Shown one piece after another: positions 8,362-20,478 of a DNA stretch of 64,000 nucleotides. This DNA comes from Nitrosomonas sp. (GTDB lineage Bacteria; Pseudomonadota; Gammaproteobacteria; Burkholderiales; Nitrosomonadaceae), in the NCBI RefSeq assembly GCF_024282095.1, contig NZ_JAMWZS010000004.1, forward strand, positions 30,691 to 94,690, read 5' to 3'. The notes beneath the pieces are model-generated. The model was not told the DNA's origin. It did no database searches and saw only the letters and a program-made list of their open reading frames with translations. Position numbers and translations under genes: made by a program. Position 1 is the first letter of the stretch. Every line of letters begins with the position of its first letter.

Positions 8362-8661
8362 GTTGAAGCTAGCCGATAAGCCGGGTTCTGTCGTGGACAG
8401 TCATTCCTCTAGATGCACAGTTACCTGTACATTCAAGCAACCTACCCGCAAGCTCTGCGAGCAACATCATCGCTTGCCTATTTGGTCTTGCTCCGGATGG
8501 AGGTTACCGCGTTTCACCGTAACTGAATACGCTCGTCTCTGTGGCCCTATTCCTCACCTCACGGTGGACGGCCGTTAACCGTCATCCTGCTCTGTGGAGC
8601 CCGGACTTTCCTCCCCCTGTGTTCAAGAAGAACAACAGGCGGCGACTGTCTGGCTAACTTC
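8362..8661 (-). ncRNA. rnpB: RNase P RNA, bacterial class A
   Basis: Catalytic RNA that matures tRNA 5' ends. On the minus strand the sequence opens GAAGTTAGCCAGACAGTCGC. It then contains the invariant GAGGAAAGTCCGGGC, the P4/J region and GGTGAAACG, and closes with ACAGAACCCGGCTTATCGGC. Ends were set by pairing the first ten bases with GGCTAGCTTC at the 3' end. The resulting 300 nt is short for class A (E. coli has about 377 nt), so some peripheral helices must be small or missing. A protein frame can be read across part of this gene on the other strand, but it is not credible as coding sequence. Confidence 0.93.
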
Positions 8662-8668
8662 GCCGGTT

Positions 8669-8677
8669 ATTCTATCA
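8669..8677 (-). promoter_or_regulatory. Extended -10 promoter element of rnpB
   Basis: On the minus strand TGATAGAAT (TGN plus TAGAAT) lies eight bases before the predicted RNase P RNA 5' end. The spacing fits transcription starting at or near 8661. No good -35 hexamer is evident, which is consistent with an extended -10 promoter. Confidence 0.5.
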
Positions 8678-8854
8678 CTTGCAAAAATGATCGGTTGGGG
8701 AAATAATCAACCAATGATTTTGAATCGCCTGCAAAAAGGCGTGATGCAATCCTTATCCGTTAATTCGGTATTTACTGTCGGTATGCCATTCAGCCAATAC
8801 ATTTTTCCGGCTTTGGATGATTGCCGTACCTTTTCACCACGACTATTGGCATCC

Positions 8855-11800
8855 ATGTTGTTAAAACCTGTGTTCGGTTTCAAATCGCTTTTTTTCGTGC
8901 TTTTGTGCAGCATATTAGCGTTGCTGTTCTGGTTACCCGGCAATGCGTACTCAAAAAATCAGTCATCGGTCTACAAAGCCATCGATACCGCACGCGCAGC
9001 GGTTGGTCGCAGCAAGATGGAGGAAGCTCAGCGGCAGGCAGCCATCGAGTACCTTGATGCTGCACGTGCCGATGAGCGCGAAGCGGAAACGCTGAATGAG
9101 CAATTAACCGCGTTGCGTGCGGAAGCTGCCGATCAACCTGCGCGGATGGAGCGTTTGAATAAAGCGTTGGCAACAGACCGTGAGCGGGAATTACTCGAGT
9201 GGTCCAAGCGCTTGCCGGCTGACGCTGATGGCGAAACACTGGAACAGCTCCTGGAGCAGGAACGCACCATCATCACCGATCTGCGCGCGCAGATCGGGGT
9301 CGCCGGCACAGATCTGGCCCTGGTGCTATCGCGCCCGGCGCAGGCAGCCGATGAAATCACCGCATTGCACCGCCGCATCGAAGAACAATCAACACCGATC
9401 GTGGCCCAATCCGATGAGCCTGCCGCACTATTTGAAGCGCGTCGCCTACGCCGCAGCAGCGAACAGCATCGCTTGCAAGCAATGCTGGAACTGCGTCTTA
9501 CCGAGCAGGACACCGCCACGCAGCGTCAGAGCCTGCACGAATTGGCGCTGCGCGAGTTGCGCTATCGCCTGGGATTGCACGAAAAACGCGTGGAACATTT
9601 ACAGCAGCGCATTACCAACCGTGGTCGGCGTGAACTGGAAGCATTGAGCGAACAATTAATCAAGCGTGAACAAGAATTGGCTGGAGATGCTTTCGTACTG
9701 GCATCCGCTGCTGTTGCGAATCGTACCATGGGTGCGGAGCTGATACAGCAAAATGAGCATTTGGCGCGGGATCGCGCCGCTTTGGCCAGTATCGAACAAG
9801 CCGGTGAGCATATTGCCGTGACTTTGCGCGATAGCCGCACCCGGCTTGATGTGGGTGGAACCAGTGAACGCGTTGGTCGTTGGCTGTGGAGTGAGCGGCG
9901 CCAATTGGAGACGCCCGCCCGCCTTGAGCTGCGTCTGGAATTGATTCGCAATAATCTGGCGGATTTGCGGTTGGAACGGATAATGCTCAGCGAACAGCAA
10001 CGCGGTCTGTTGGATATGGGTGCCGTTGCCCGGACGTTAGTTAGGGCACATTCGCAGGCGGACGAGGAGGGGCGCAGCGACAAAAATATTCAAAACTTGC
10101 TGTTGCCTTTGTTGCATAAGCGTACCGAACTGTTGGCGCTGCTCGAGTCTTTGCTACAGCGACGTATTGCGGCGCTGGAAAAGAGCGAGCAAGCTTTGCA
10201 GCAGCAGATTCAAAACGCTCAGGAATTGCAGCAGATGCTGGATCGTTACCTGCTATGGATTCCCAGCCATGGTGTGATCAATGGTAAATGGCTGCAGCGG
10301 TTGCCGGATGGACTGCATGATTTGATCAAACCATCGCGTTTTACTACTGTGATGACGCTGAGTGTGCAAAATTTTTACCAGCAACCTGCACCCTGGCTAG
10401 GCAGTCTGCTGCTCATACTGGTTTTACTGGAACTTCGGCGCCGCGCTCCGGTACATATCGAGGCCTTGGCGGCTAATACCTACCAGATTCGCAAAGACAG
10501 TTACCAGACAACCCTCAAAACATTGGGATGGACCCTGCTGGCCGCGTTGCCTGCTCCTGTTACGTTAGCCTTGCTGGGGCAACTGCTGCAAGGTGTCGGC
10601 AATCCTGGACGATTCAGTCATTCCTTAGGTCAGGCTTGTGTGTTACTGGCGTTACCGCTATTGGCAGTGCAACTGCTGCGCTGGATCAGTATGGAGCGTG
10701 GCTTGGGGCACGCACATTTCCGCTGGACCCGGCAGCGCCGTACCGCACTGCATTATTGGTTACCGCGGATCGCTGTTGTTGTGCTGCCGCTATACTTTGT
10801 CAGTTCGCTGGCGTTTATCCGCAGGCTTGATCTGGCCATCGATGTGCAGGCACGTATGGCGATCATGCTGAGTTGTGTGGCGCTGGCGTGGGCTCTCTGG
10901 CGACTGCTGGATGTTGGCCGGCTCTGGGTCATTCGAGGCGTAGTCAGCGAACCATCGACTTTGCGCAAGCTATTGCGCGTGCTGCTGCCCGCATTGCTAT
11001 TAGCCGTTGCAATACTGGCGTTGACGGGCTATGTTTATTCTGCGGGCATGATATTGCAGTCGCTATTGGCCAGCTTTAGCCTGATTGTCATGATCGCCAT
11101 TGGACTGGGGCTGCTGGCGCGCTGGTTTTTGCTCGGAGAGCGGCGCCTGATGCTGCATCGCCTGGATGAACGTCGCTTGGCGGCAGCGCACGCCGCTGAA
11201 GAATCCGGTGAAGTGATACCGGAGCCGGAAGAGAACATTACGCTGGAACAAGTCAATACTCAGACCCGCCGGCTGTTGCGCGCATTACGGCTGAGTTTGC
11301 TGGCATTGGGTTTGATCTGGGTGTGGGCTGCCATACTACCCGCCATCACGCGCCTGGACGAGATTGCACTGTGGCATATCAGTGAGATTGGCACCGATGG
11401 TGTTACGATCCAGCAACCCATCACGCTGATGGCGGTGTTGTCGGGTATCTTTACGTTGGTGCTGACCACGGTTGGCGCCAGAAACCTGCCAGGATTGATC
11501 GAAATCAGCCTGTTGTCACATATCCGTATCGATGTCGCTTCACGTTATGCCATCACCAGCGTGTTGCGCTACGCGATCGTGATTGGCGGTACCTTGGTGG
11601 GATTGAGTTTTCTGGGTATGCGCTGGTCGCAGTTGCAGTGGATGGCCGCTGCCTTGACGGTCGGACTTGGATTTGGTTTACAGGAAATTTTTGCCAACTT
11701 TGTATCCGGCATCATTGTGCTGTTTGAGCGGCCGTTCCGGGTCGGTGATGTGATCACAGTCGGTGATCTTTCCGGCCGCGTTACCCGTATCCGTACTCGC

Positions 11801-12169
11801 GCTACCACTGTGCTTGATTTCGATAACAAGGAAATCGTCATTCCCAATAAGACCTTCATCACCGGCCAACTGATCAATTGGACATTGACCGATACCATTA
11901 CTCGCGTTGTCATTCGGATAGGGGTTACGCATGGTGCGGATGTAAACAAAGTGCGTGCGTTGCTGTTGCAGGCTGCCAGGGAAGATGACCGGGTGCTGAA
12001 AGAACCGGAGCCATCCTGCTGGTTCCTGACTTTCGGGGCAAAATCTCTGGATTTTGAACTTCGTGTATTCGTTAATACCTTAAATCAGCGATTGGAAGTC
12101 CAGAATGCCCTCAACACACGCATCATGGTGTTATTTGCCGAGCACGGCATCGAGATTGCCGCTACTTGA
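8855..12169 (+). CDS. Large mechanosensitive channel, MscK/MscM type
   Basis: About 1104 residues from the ATG at 8855. The open frame runs further upstream, but that part crosses the divergent rnpB gene. From 8855 the protein begins with a signal-like hydrophobic segment (LFFVLLCSILALLFWLPGNAYS). A long periplasmic coiled coil follows (to about residue 500), then some eleven membrane helices, and a C-terminal MscS domain with GLGFGLQEIFANFVSG, FERPFRVGDVI and the beta domain ending near IPNKTFITG. Such proteins open under membrane tension and release solutes on hypo-osmotic shock. The 3' end overlaps the convergent tolC gene by eight bases. The start codon remains uncertain. Confidence 0.85.
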   Translation: MLLKPVFGFKSLFFVLLCSILALLFWLPGNAYSKNQSSVYKAIDTARAAVGRSKMEEAQRQAAIEYLDAARADEREAETLNEQLTALRAEAADQPARMERLNKALATDRERELLEWSKRLPADADGETLEQLLEQERTIITDLRAQIGVAGTDLALVLSRPAQAADEITALHRRIEEQSTPIVAQSDEPAALFEARRLRRSSEQHRLQAMLELRLTEQDTATQRQSLHELALRELRYRLGLHEKRVEHLQQRITNRGRRELEALSEQLIKREQELAGDAFVLASAAVANRTMGAELIQQNEHLARDRAALASIEQAGEHIAVTLRDSRTRLDVGGTSERVGRWLWSERRQLETPARLELRLELIRNNLADLRLERIMLSEQQRGLLDMGAVARTLVRAHSQADEEGRSDKNIQNLLLPLLHKRTELLALLESLLQRRIAALEKSEQALQQQIQNAQELQQMLDRYLLWIPSHGVINGKWLQRLPDGLHDLIKPSRFTTVMTLSVQNFYQQPAPWLGSLLLILVLLELRRRAPVHIEALAANTYQIRKDSYQTTLKTLGWTLLAALPAPVTLALLGQLLQGVGNPGRFSHSLGQACVLLALPLLAVQLLRWISMERGLGHAHFRWTRQRRTALHYWLPRIAVVVLPLYFVSSLAFIRRLDLAIDVQARMAIMLSCVALAWALWRLLDVGRLWVIRGVVSEPSTLRKLLRVLLPALLLAVAILALTGYVYSAGMILQSLLASFSLIVMIAIGLGLLARWFLLGERRLMLHRLDERRLAAAHAAEESGEVIPEPEENITLEQVNTQTRRLLRALRLSLLALGLIWVWAAILPAITRLDEIALWHISEIGTDGVTIQQPITLMAVLSGIFTLVLTTVGARNLPGLIEISLLSHIRIDVASRYAITSVLRYAIVIGGTLVGLSFLGMRWSQLQWMAAALTVGLGFGLQEIFANFVSGIIVLFERPFRVGDVITVGDLSGRVTRIRTRATTVLDFDNKEIVIPNKTFITGQLINWTLTDTITRVVIRIGVTHGADVNKVRALLLQAAREDDRVLKEPEPSCWFLTFGAKSLDFELRVFVNTLNQRLEVQNALNTRIMVLFAEHGIEIAAT

Positions 12170-13493
12170 TCAGCATGGCATTAATTTGTGTCAGCGTTTC
12201 TTCGTCGAGCTCACCCGCTTCCGCATTCAGACGTAATCTTGACATGAGATAACCGTGATACGCTTTGGCCAGATCACGTCTGGCCGAGTACATTTGTTGT
12301 TGTGCGTTCAGTACATCGACTTCGGTTCTGACACCGACTTTTTGTCCGAGAACGGTTGAATCCAGTTGACTCTGGCTGGATTTCAAGGCCTGTTTGAGTG
12401 CGTTTACCTGTGCAATACCGTTAGTGACATTCAGAAATTGCTGGCGGATCTGCACGGCAATGTTGCGCCGGGTGCTTTCAAGGTCATGCAGCGCTTTATC
12501 CTGAAGTGCCAATGCTTCGCGTACACGGGATTGCACGGAAAAGCCCTGGAATAGCGGTATATTGAGTTGCAGTCCGATCGATTTTGAGACGAGGTCGATG
12601 CCGCGGCCGGTAATGGCACCACCGACGCCGGTTTGATCGCTGTATTGTGCAACCAGATCCAACGTCGGGTAATGTTGCGCCCAGGCCTTTTTTACATCCT
12701 GGTGGGCTATTTCATAGGCTGCTTGCTGGATTTTCAACGTGAAATTCTTTTCTTCCGCAACGCGTACCCATTCATCCATGCTGCTGTATTGCAAATTAGC
12801 CAAATCGGAAGCGATTTCCTTGGCGCCTACAAGATTTTCAGGAAAGCGGTCAATGATGCCTTGTAACGTGCGCTTCCTGATTTCAAGCGCATTACGCGCG
12901 GCAATTTCTTGCGATGTGGTGAGGTCATGGCGGGCTTGTGCTTCGTTGGTATCCACAATGGTGGAAACACCGACTTCAAAATTACGCTTGGCTTGTTGCA
13001 GTTGTATCAGAATCGCTTTTTTCTGCGCTTCAGCAACTTCGACATCGACCTGCGCATCCAGTACATCAAAATACGCTTGTGCAACCCGTAGTATCAAATC
13101 TTGCGCAGCCACGACAAATTGTGAATCCGCTCTGCTGACTTCAATTTTTGATTGCTGATAAATGACAATATTTTCCATGCGGAACAGCGGTTGTGTCGCT
13201 GATATCGTCACACCCCGGCTTTGAATCGTGACTTCCGGCGGATTGATATTGCCGATGTTGTTTGCGTTTACTTGCTGAACCGTGCGTGTTCCCAATAGGG
13301 TGATATTCGGCAAGAAACCTGCTCTACCCTGCGGCAACTTTTCCTGCGCAGCCTGATAGGCGGCACGCGCCGAGCGGTATTGTGCATCCTGTGCCAGCGC
13401 TTCATGATAGATACCCATCAAATCAGCAGCGTACAGAGCGGAATGCCCTGTAATGCCGATAAAAGCAGCAAAAACGAATTGCAAGCATTTCAT
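12162..13493 (-). CDS. tolC: TolC-family outer-membrane efflux channel
   Basis: 443 residues with a signal peptide (MKCLQFVFAAFIGITGHSA, cut near YAADL). Two repeated halves of long coiled helices follow, as in TolC, with motifs LPQGRAGFLPNITLLG and PTLDLVAQYSDQ. The C-terminal segment RLRLNAEAGEL fits the family. It forms the trimeric outer-membrane tunnel used by type I secretion and RND pumps. It may be the outer-membrane partner for the peptide exporter at 894-4328, which lacks its own. The next gene upstream on the same strand is pcm, a neighbour pair common in betaproteobacteria. Confidence 0.9.
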   Translation of the reverse strand: MKCLQFVFAAFIGITGHSALYAADLMGIYHEALAQDAQYRSARAAYQAAQEKLPQGRAGFLPNITLLGTRTVQQVNANNIGNINPPEVTIQSRGVTISATQPLFRMENIVIYQQSKIEVSRADSQFVVAAQDLILRVAQAYFDVLDAQVDVEVAEAQKKAILIQLQQAKRNFEVGVSTIVDTNEAQARHDLTTSQEIAARNALEIRKRTLQGIIDRFPENLVGAKEIASDLANLQYSSMDEWVRVAEEKNFTLKIQQAAYEIAHQDVKKAWAQHYPTLDLVAQYSDQTGVGGAITGRGIDLVSKSIGLQLNIPLFQGFSVQSRVREALALQDKALHDLESTRRNIAVQIRQQFLNVTNGIAQVNALKQALKSSQSQLDSTVLGQKVGVRTEVDVLNAQQQMYSARRDLAKAYHGYLMSRLRLNAEAGELDEETLTQINAMLIK

Positions 13494-13590
13494 ATGGATT
13501 TCCGATATTCGTTCGGAGCTGATGATATTTCAGCAATAAGTTGGCCGCTGTGACAAATAGCACGCGTGATCGTTGTTCTAATTCTAATCT

Positions 13591-14244
13591 TCAAAAGACA
13601 AACTTTGTCGGTTGCAGTGCATTGATGAGCGGGATTGTACTGGTCTCAAACAATTTTTTAGTTGTGTATTCGCCCGGTGCTACACAAGTGATGAGTGAAG
13701 CTTCCATGGCGGGATCTTCGCCGACAATCGCAAATAATCGACCTCCCGGGTTCAGGCTTTGCAGAAAAGCATCGGGTAAAACAGGCGTCGATGCGGTTAA
13801 CACGATGACATCATAAGGACCATGTTTAGACCAGCCTTGTGCAGCATCGCCTTGTTCGATCGTGACATTCGTAATATCGTGCGCTTTAAGATTATTTTCC
13901 GCCATGGTTTTTAGTTCAGGCACGATCTCAACACTATAAACGTGAGCACCTTTCTCAGCCAGTAGCGCTGCCAGGTATCCACTGCCGCTGCCGACTTCCA
14001 GAATTTTGTCCGTTTTCTTAATGTGAAGTTCTTGCAGTATGCGAGCTTCCATTTTAGGCGCCAGCATGACTTGACCATAGCCCAAAGGAATTTCCATATC
14101 CACAAAAGCCATGGCGCGATTTGCAGGCAGAGCAAATTCTTCGCGCCGTATTTTGTACAATAAATCCAGGACACTATCATCCAATACATTCCACGTACGG
14201 ATTTGTTGCGTAACCATATTTAATCGAGTTTCTTCAAGATTCAT
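13591..14244 (-). CDS. pcm: Protein-L-isoaspartate O-methyltransferase family protein
   Basis: 217 residues. It methylates isoaspartyl residues in damaged proteins so that they can revert to aspartate. The SAM-binding motif EVGSGSGYLAALLAEKG (around residue 80), the acidic loop VYSVEIVPEL and post-motif DAAQGW are present. The length matches the family (about 210-220). The N-terminal MVTQQIRTWNVLDD and LGYGQVMLAPKMEARIL are typical of the betaproteobacterial version next to tolC. It probably shares a transcript with tolC, with a gap of about 100 bases. Confidence 0.85.
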   Translation of the reverse strand: MNLEETRLNMVTQQIRTWNVLDDSVLDLLYKIRREEFALPANRAMAFVDMEIPLGYGQVMLAPKMEARILQELHIKKTDKILEVGSGSGYLAALLAEKGAHVYSVEIVPELKTMAENNLKAHDITNVTIEQGDAAQGWSKHGPYDVIVLTASTPVLPDAFLQSLNPGGRLFAIVGEDPAMEASLITCVAPGEYTTKKLFETSTIPLINALQPTKFVF

Positions 14245-14313
14245 TTCTAGATCCGTATTGTTAATTGAGGTAAGACTTGCAATTATTTCACATTTCCATT
14301 AGCTTCACAGCAT

Positions 14314-16504
<2,191 letters not shown>

Positions 16505-16552
16505 TTTTGATCCAAAATTATCAATTTTATTAAAGCATAACAACAACGCGAT

Positions 16553-17377
16553 ATGGATATTATTTTACTGTTAAAAGCTTTGATCCTGGGCGTTGTTGAA
16601 GGATTGACCGAGTTCCTGCCGGTTTCTTCCACCGGTCATTTGATCCTGGTCGGTGATCTGCTCGATTTCAACGATGAGCGTGGCATGGTTTTTACCATCG
16701 CGATTCAATTGGGCGCGATTCTGGCCGTGTGCTGGGAATATCGCAGCAAGATTGCCGAAGTCATTCGGGGCATCGGTACCGACCCGGCAGCCAATCGCTT
16801 TGTGATCAACTTGTTTATTGCATTCTTGCCCGCCGCCATCATGGGGCTGCTGTTTATTAAAACCATCAAATTCTATTTGTTTCATCCTGTCCCTGTTGCG
16901 TTGGCGTTGATCATCGGCGGTTTCCTGATTTTATGGGCGGAACGCAGAGAACATGTGATTGAAGTCGAGCAAGTCGACGACATGGATTGGAAACACGCGC
17001 TGAAAGTCGGTCTGGCGCAATGTCTGGCGCTGATTCCAGGCACCTCGCGCTCGGGTGCCACGATTATCGGCGGCTTGTTTTTTGGCCTGTCGCGCAAAGC
17101 GGCCACCGAATTCTCATTTTTTCTGGCAATCCCCATCATGTTTGCCGCCACCTTTTATGATGTCTACAAACACCGCGAGTTTTTGGAATGGAATGATTTG
17201 GGCATGTTTGCGGTAGGCTTTGTCGCCGCTTTCCTGAGTGCGCTGCTGGCGGTGCGTGGCCTGATACGTTTTATCAGCAGCCATGACTTTACCGTATTCG
17301 CTTGGTATCGCATCGTATTCGGCTTCATTATTCTGATAACGGCGTATACGGGTGTGATTGCTTGGTCGGAGGCGTGA
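16553..17377 (+). CDS. uppP: Undecaprenyl-diphosphate phosphatase
   Basis: 274 residues and about eight membrane helices. It dephosphorylates undecaprenyl pyrophosphate so that the lipid carrier can be reused in peptidoglycan synthesis, and it confers bacitracin tolerance. The two active-site motifs are visible: [17 protein letters not shown] near the N-terminus and [20 protein letters not shown] near residue 165. It begins 49 bases after thiC on the same strand. Confidence 0.95.
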   Translation: MDIILLLKALILGVVEGLTEFLPVSSTGHLILVGDLLDFNDERGMVFTIAIQLGAILAVCWEYRSKIAEVIRGIGTDPAANRFVINLFIAFLPAAIMGLLFIKTIKFYLFHPVPVALALIIGGFLILWAERREHVIEVEQVDDMDWKHALKVGLAQCLALIPGTSRSGATIIGGLFFGLSRKAATEFSFFLAIPIMFAATFYDVYKHREFLEWNDLGMFAVGFVAAFLSALLAVRGLIRFISSHDFTVFAWYRIVFGFIILITAYTGVIAWSEA

Positions 17378-17503
17378 GGAAAGCAGGATTCTTAATCTGT
17401 ACTCGCTCAGATCAAGGCTTGCGATTGACGCTCAATACATCTTTCTGTACATTCTTTTTAAAGCCATAAGGCCTTTTCTCTTCTACTGGTTATATTCAAT
17501 CAA

Positions 17504-17992
17504 ATGATTCATCACGTTACCGGCGATATTCTACTGTCAAAAGCGCGGGTCATCGCCCATGGTGTTGCGCCGAATGATCCGTTCTCTACGGGTTTAGCGT
17601 TAAGTTTAAGGGAGCGGTGGCCGGCCATGTATAAAGATTTCCGGCATTTCTGCCAAACTACGCATCCCAAGTCAGGAAGCGCGTGGGTGTGGGGCGGGGC
17701 GGAAGGATCACGCATTATTAACCTGTTTACGCAGGATGCTGCTTATGATCATGACGCCAAGCCTGGAAAAGCAACAGTCGAGCATGTGAATCACGCGCTG
17801 CGCGAACTACGCCGCTTGATGGATGCTGAAAATTTTCACAGTCTTGCTTTGCCTCGTCTGGCCACTGGTGTCGGTGGATTGAACTGGGATGACGTCAGTC
17901 CGTTGATCACTAAGCATCTGGGTGATTTGCAAGTACCTATCTACGTGTATGTTACTTTCCACAAGGGTGTTGCTGCCAACGAGCCTGAATAA
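17504..17992 (+). CDS. Macro-domain protein (ADP-ribose metabolite binding or hydrolase)
   Basis: 162 residues made up of one macro domain. The first strand and loop, GDILLSKARVIAHGVAPNDPFSTG, and the phosphate-binding loop LPRLATGVGGLNWDDV correspond to the ADP-ribose site of the Appr-1''-p processing family. Family members remove ADP-ribose from proteins or nucleic acids, or hydrolyse ADP-ribose 1''-phosphate. The substrate here is unknown. It is followed after about 18 bases by a ligase-like gene on the same strand. Confidence 0.82.
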   Translation: MIHHVTGDILLSKARVIAHGVAPNDPFSTGLALSLRERWPAMYKDFRHFCQTTHPKSGSAWVWGGAEGSRIINLFTQDAAYDHDAKPGKATVEHVNHALRELRRLMDAENFHSLALPRLATGVGGLNWDDVSPLITKHLGDLQVPIYVYVTFHKGVAANEPE

Positions 17993-18010
17993 TTAATTCG
18001 AGTGATCGCG

Positions 18011-19435
18011 ATGGGCCAGGAAATCAACCAAACGCAGTTTAGTGATCAGATTTTCAAGGAATATAAGCGCCGCTTATGTCATGAAGCTGAGTTATTAGGG
18101 AATCAGCTGTCGGAAGGATGTTTTTCGGGTATTGGTGAAATTGGCGGCTATGAGCTCGAATCCTGGCTGGTGGATCACAATTATTTTCCAGCACCGATCA
18201 ATCAAGCATTTCTGACCCGCCTGAACAATCCGTTGGTGGTGCATGAGTTGTCCCGCTTCAACGTCGAACTCAATGGTGCGCCTTTGCCGCTTAAAGGCAA
18301 CGCCTTGTCTGCCATGGCGCTTGAATTGACCCATACTTGGCAGGAATGCCAGGACATTGCGCACGGAATGGATAGCGTATTGATGATGATCGGCATTTTG
18401 CCGACTGTGCGGCAATCCGATCTGTGTCTGGCGAATATGTCGGATCTCAAGCGGTATCGTGCGCTGAACGAACAAGTATTGAAACGCCGTTGTGGACGTC
18501 TGTTGCACATTTGTATCGACGGTCGCGAACATTTGGATCTCGATCATGCGGATGTGATGTTGGAAGCCGCTACCACGTCGTTCCAGGTGCACTTGCAAAG
18601 CGCACAACGCAACGCCGTACGCTATTTCAATGCATCTATCATTGCAGCCGGGCCGTTGATTGCCGCGGCAGGCAATTCGCCGTTGCTATTTGATGCTGAC
18701 TTATGGGACGAAACGCGCATCCCGCTGTTTGAACAGTCGGTTGAAATTGGCGACCAGCCGGATCAGAGAAATCGTCGTGTCAGTTTTGGTCAGGGCTATG
18801 CGCGCGAATCCCTATTCGAATGTTTTGCGGAAAATCTTGCCAATCATGCCGTGCTGCTACCCATTCTGATGGATGGCCCGCCGCAACAGTTTGCGCACCT
18901 CAGATTGCATAATGGAACTATCTGGCGCTGGGTTCGGCCACTCATCGGTTTTGATCCAGACGGCACGCCGCATTTGCGCATTGAGCAGCGCGTGCTTCCC
19001 GCCGGGCCCACGATTGCCGATATGATGGCCAATGCCGCCTTGTTTTACGGCTTGGCGCGTTTTCTGGCCAGCATGTCTGATGCGCCGGAATCCGTATTCA
19101 GTTTTGACAAGGCCCGCGATAATTTTTATGCCGCAGCGCGCGATGGACTGCGATCTAAGCTTATCTGGCTGGATGGCAGCACAACCGATGCCAGGACTTT
19201 GTTGCTGGAAGAAATTTTACCGATGGCGCGGCAGGGTTTGAAATCGCTTGAAATCGATCGTGACGAAATCGATCAAAATCTCGATATTCTGGAATCCCGG
19301 ATCAAAAGTGGCCAGACCGGCGCCGCGTGGCAGCGTGCTTACCGCGAGAAGCATCAATCCGACAGTTTGCATCTCGTTGCCGCCTATCTTGAGCGTCAAC
19401 GCAGCGGTGCGCCGGTGCATGAGTGGGCGTTGTAG
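18011..19435 (+). CDS. Glutamate-cysteine ligase family 2-like carboxylate-amine ligase
   Basis: About 474 residues from the ATG at 18011 (a GTG at 18002 is the alternative; neither has a strong ribosome binding site). The N-terminal IGGYELESWLVD corresponds to the Glu-rich ATP/Mg site of the GCS2 fold. FNVELNGAPLPLKGNALSAM and the later HLRLHNGTIWRWVRP and RIEQRVLPAGPTIADMMANA match the YbdK-like branch. The enzyme probably forms a peptide-like bond to a glutamate. The real substrates are not known. Its stop overlaps or abuts the start of the deacylase-like gene that follows, which implies a joint pathway. Confidence 0.7.
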   Translation: MGQEINQTQFSDQIFKEYKRRLCHEAELLGNQLSEGCFSGIGEIGGYELESWLVDHNYFPAPINQAFLTRLNNPLVVHELSRFNVELNGAPLPLKGNALSAMALELTHTWQECQDIAHGMDSVLMMIGILPTVRQSDLCLANMSDLKRYRALNEQVLKRRCGRLLHICIDGREHLDLDHADVMLEAATTSFQVHLQSAQRNAVRYFNASIIAAGPLIAAAGNSPLLFDADLWDETRIPLFEQSVEIGDQPDQRNRRVSFGQGYARESLFECFAENLANHAVLLPILMDGPPQQFAHLRLHNGTIWRWVRPLIGFDPDGTPHLRIEQRVLPAGPTIADMMANAALFYGLARFLASMSDAPESVFSFDKARDNFYAAARDGLRSKLIWLDGSTTDARTLLLEEILPMARQGLKSLEIDRDEIDQNLDILESRIKSGQTGAAWQRAYREKHQSDSLHLVAAYLERQRSGAPVHEWAL

Positions 19436-19437
19436 GC

Positions 19438-20451
19438 ATGTTGACGGAATTGGATTATTTACCGGAAAAATTCTTGCAGGTCGAAGCCAGCGAATTGCAT
19501 ACGGTACTGCCCGGCCCTACCCTGATCCATCTTCCCGGCAGGCGTGACGTACCCCTGTTTGTGTCGATTCTGTTGCACGGCAATGAAGACACGGGTTTGA
19601 AGGCCATGCAGGTGGTCTTGAAAAAATATCAGAACCAATCCCTGCCACGCGCACTGTCGCTGTATGTCGGCAATATTGAAGCAGCGCGCGCCGGTGTGCG
19701 CCGCCTTGAAGGGCAGCTGGATTACAACCGCGTTTGGTCATTCGATGCGGATTCAGTTGTTACAGAAGAGCACCGCATGATGCAAACAGTGATCGGTATC
19801 ATGGCGCAGCGCGGCGTATTTGCCAGCATCGACATTCACAACAATACCGGATTGAATCCACATTACGCGTGCGTTAATCGCCTGGATGATGCTTTTTTGC
19901 ATCTCGCCACGATGTTCTCGCGTATCGTGGTGTATTTCACCGAGCCCAAAGGTGTTCAGTCAGAAGCCTTTGCGCAGCTTTGCCCGGCGGTTACGCTGGA
20001 GTGTGGCAAGCCCGGTGGAACTGGCGGAGTCGAACATGCGGCTTCCTTTGTCGAAGGCGCGTTGCATTTATCCGCCTTCCCGACGCATCCTGTGGCCAGT
20101 CACGACCTGGAGCTTTTTCATACGGTAGCCATCGTTACGGTGCCGGAAACGGTCAGCCTGAGCGTCGGTGATCCGTCAGCGGATTTGTGTTTGATAGACA
20201 ATATCGATCATTACAATTTCCGCTTGCTGGATCCCGGAACGCGCTTGGCAATCGTTGCACCCGACTGTACAAACCCTTTGCATGTTCGCAATGGCGCAGG
20301 CAATGACATGAGCGAGCATTATTTTGAAAACCGGGAAGGCAATCTTCTGACCAAGCAGCAGGTGATGCCAGCCATGCTGACGCGCGATATCCGCATCATT
20401 CGCCAAGATTGTCTGTGCTACCTGATGGAGCGTTTGGATAGAAAATCCTGA
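19438..20451 (+). CDS. M14-like zinc deacylase (succinylglutamate desuccinylase / aspartoacylase family)
   Basis: 337 residues from the ATG at 19438. The zinc site is visible as HGNEDTG (His and Glu ligands, residues about 47-53) and DIHNNTG further on; VTLECGKPGG supplies the catalytic Glu region. Relatives remove acyl groups from amino acids. The gene follows the GCS2-like ligase with essentially no gap, so ligase and hydrolase may build and trim the same gamma-glutamyl-like or N-acyl compound. That pairing is inference. Confidence 0.75.
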   Translation: MLTELDYLPEKFLQVEASELHTVLPGPTLIHLPGRRDVPLFVSILLHGNEDTGLKAMQVVLKKYQNQSLPRALSLYVGNIEAARAGVRRLEGQLDYNRVWSFDADSVVTEEHRMMQTVIGIMAQRGVFASIDIHNNTGLNPHYACVNRLDDAFLHLATMFSRIVVYFTEPKGVQSEAFAQLCPAVTLECGKPGGTGGVEHAASFVEGALHLSAFPTHPVASHDLELFHTVAIVTVPETVSLSVGDPSADLCLIDNIDHYNFRLLDPGTRLAIVAPDCTNPLHVRNGAGNDMSEHYFENREGNLLTKQQVMPAMLTRDIRIIRQDCLCYLMERLDRKS

Positions 20452-20478
20452 CGCCGGATACTTTTCAAAACAATATTC

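Noticed and set aside
8594-8854. N-terminal extension of the MscK-like protein
   Set aside because: It is read across the divergent rnpB gene and rnpB promoter, has no ribosome binding site and precedes the natural signal segment at 8855.
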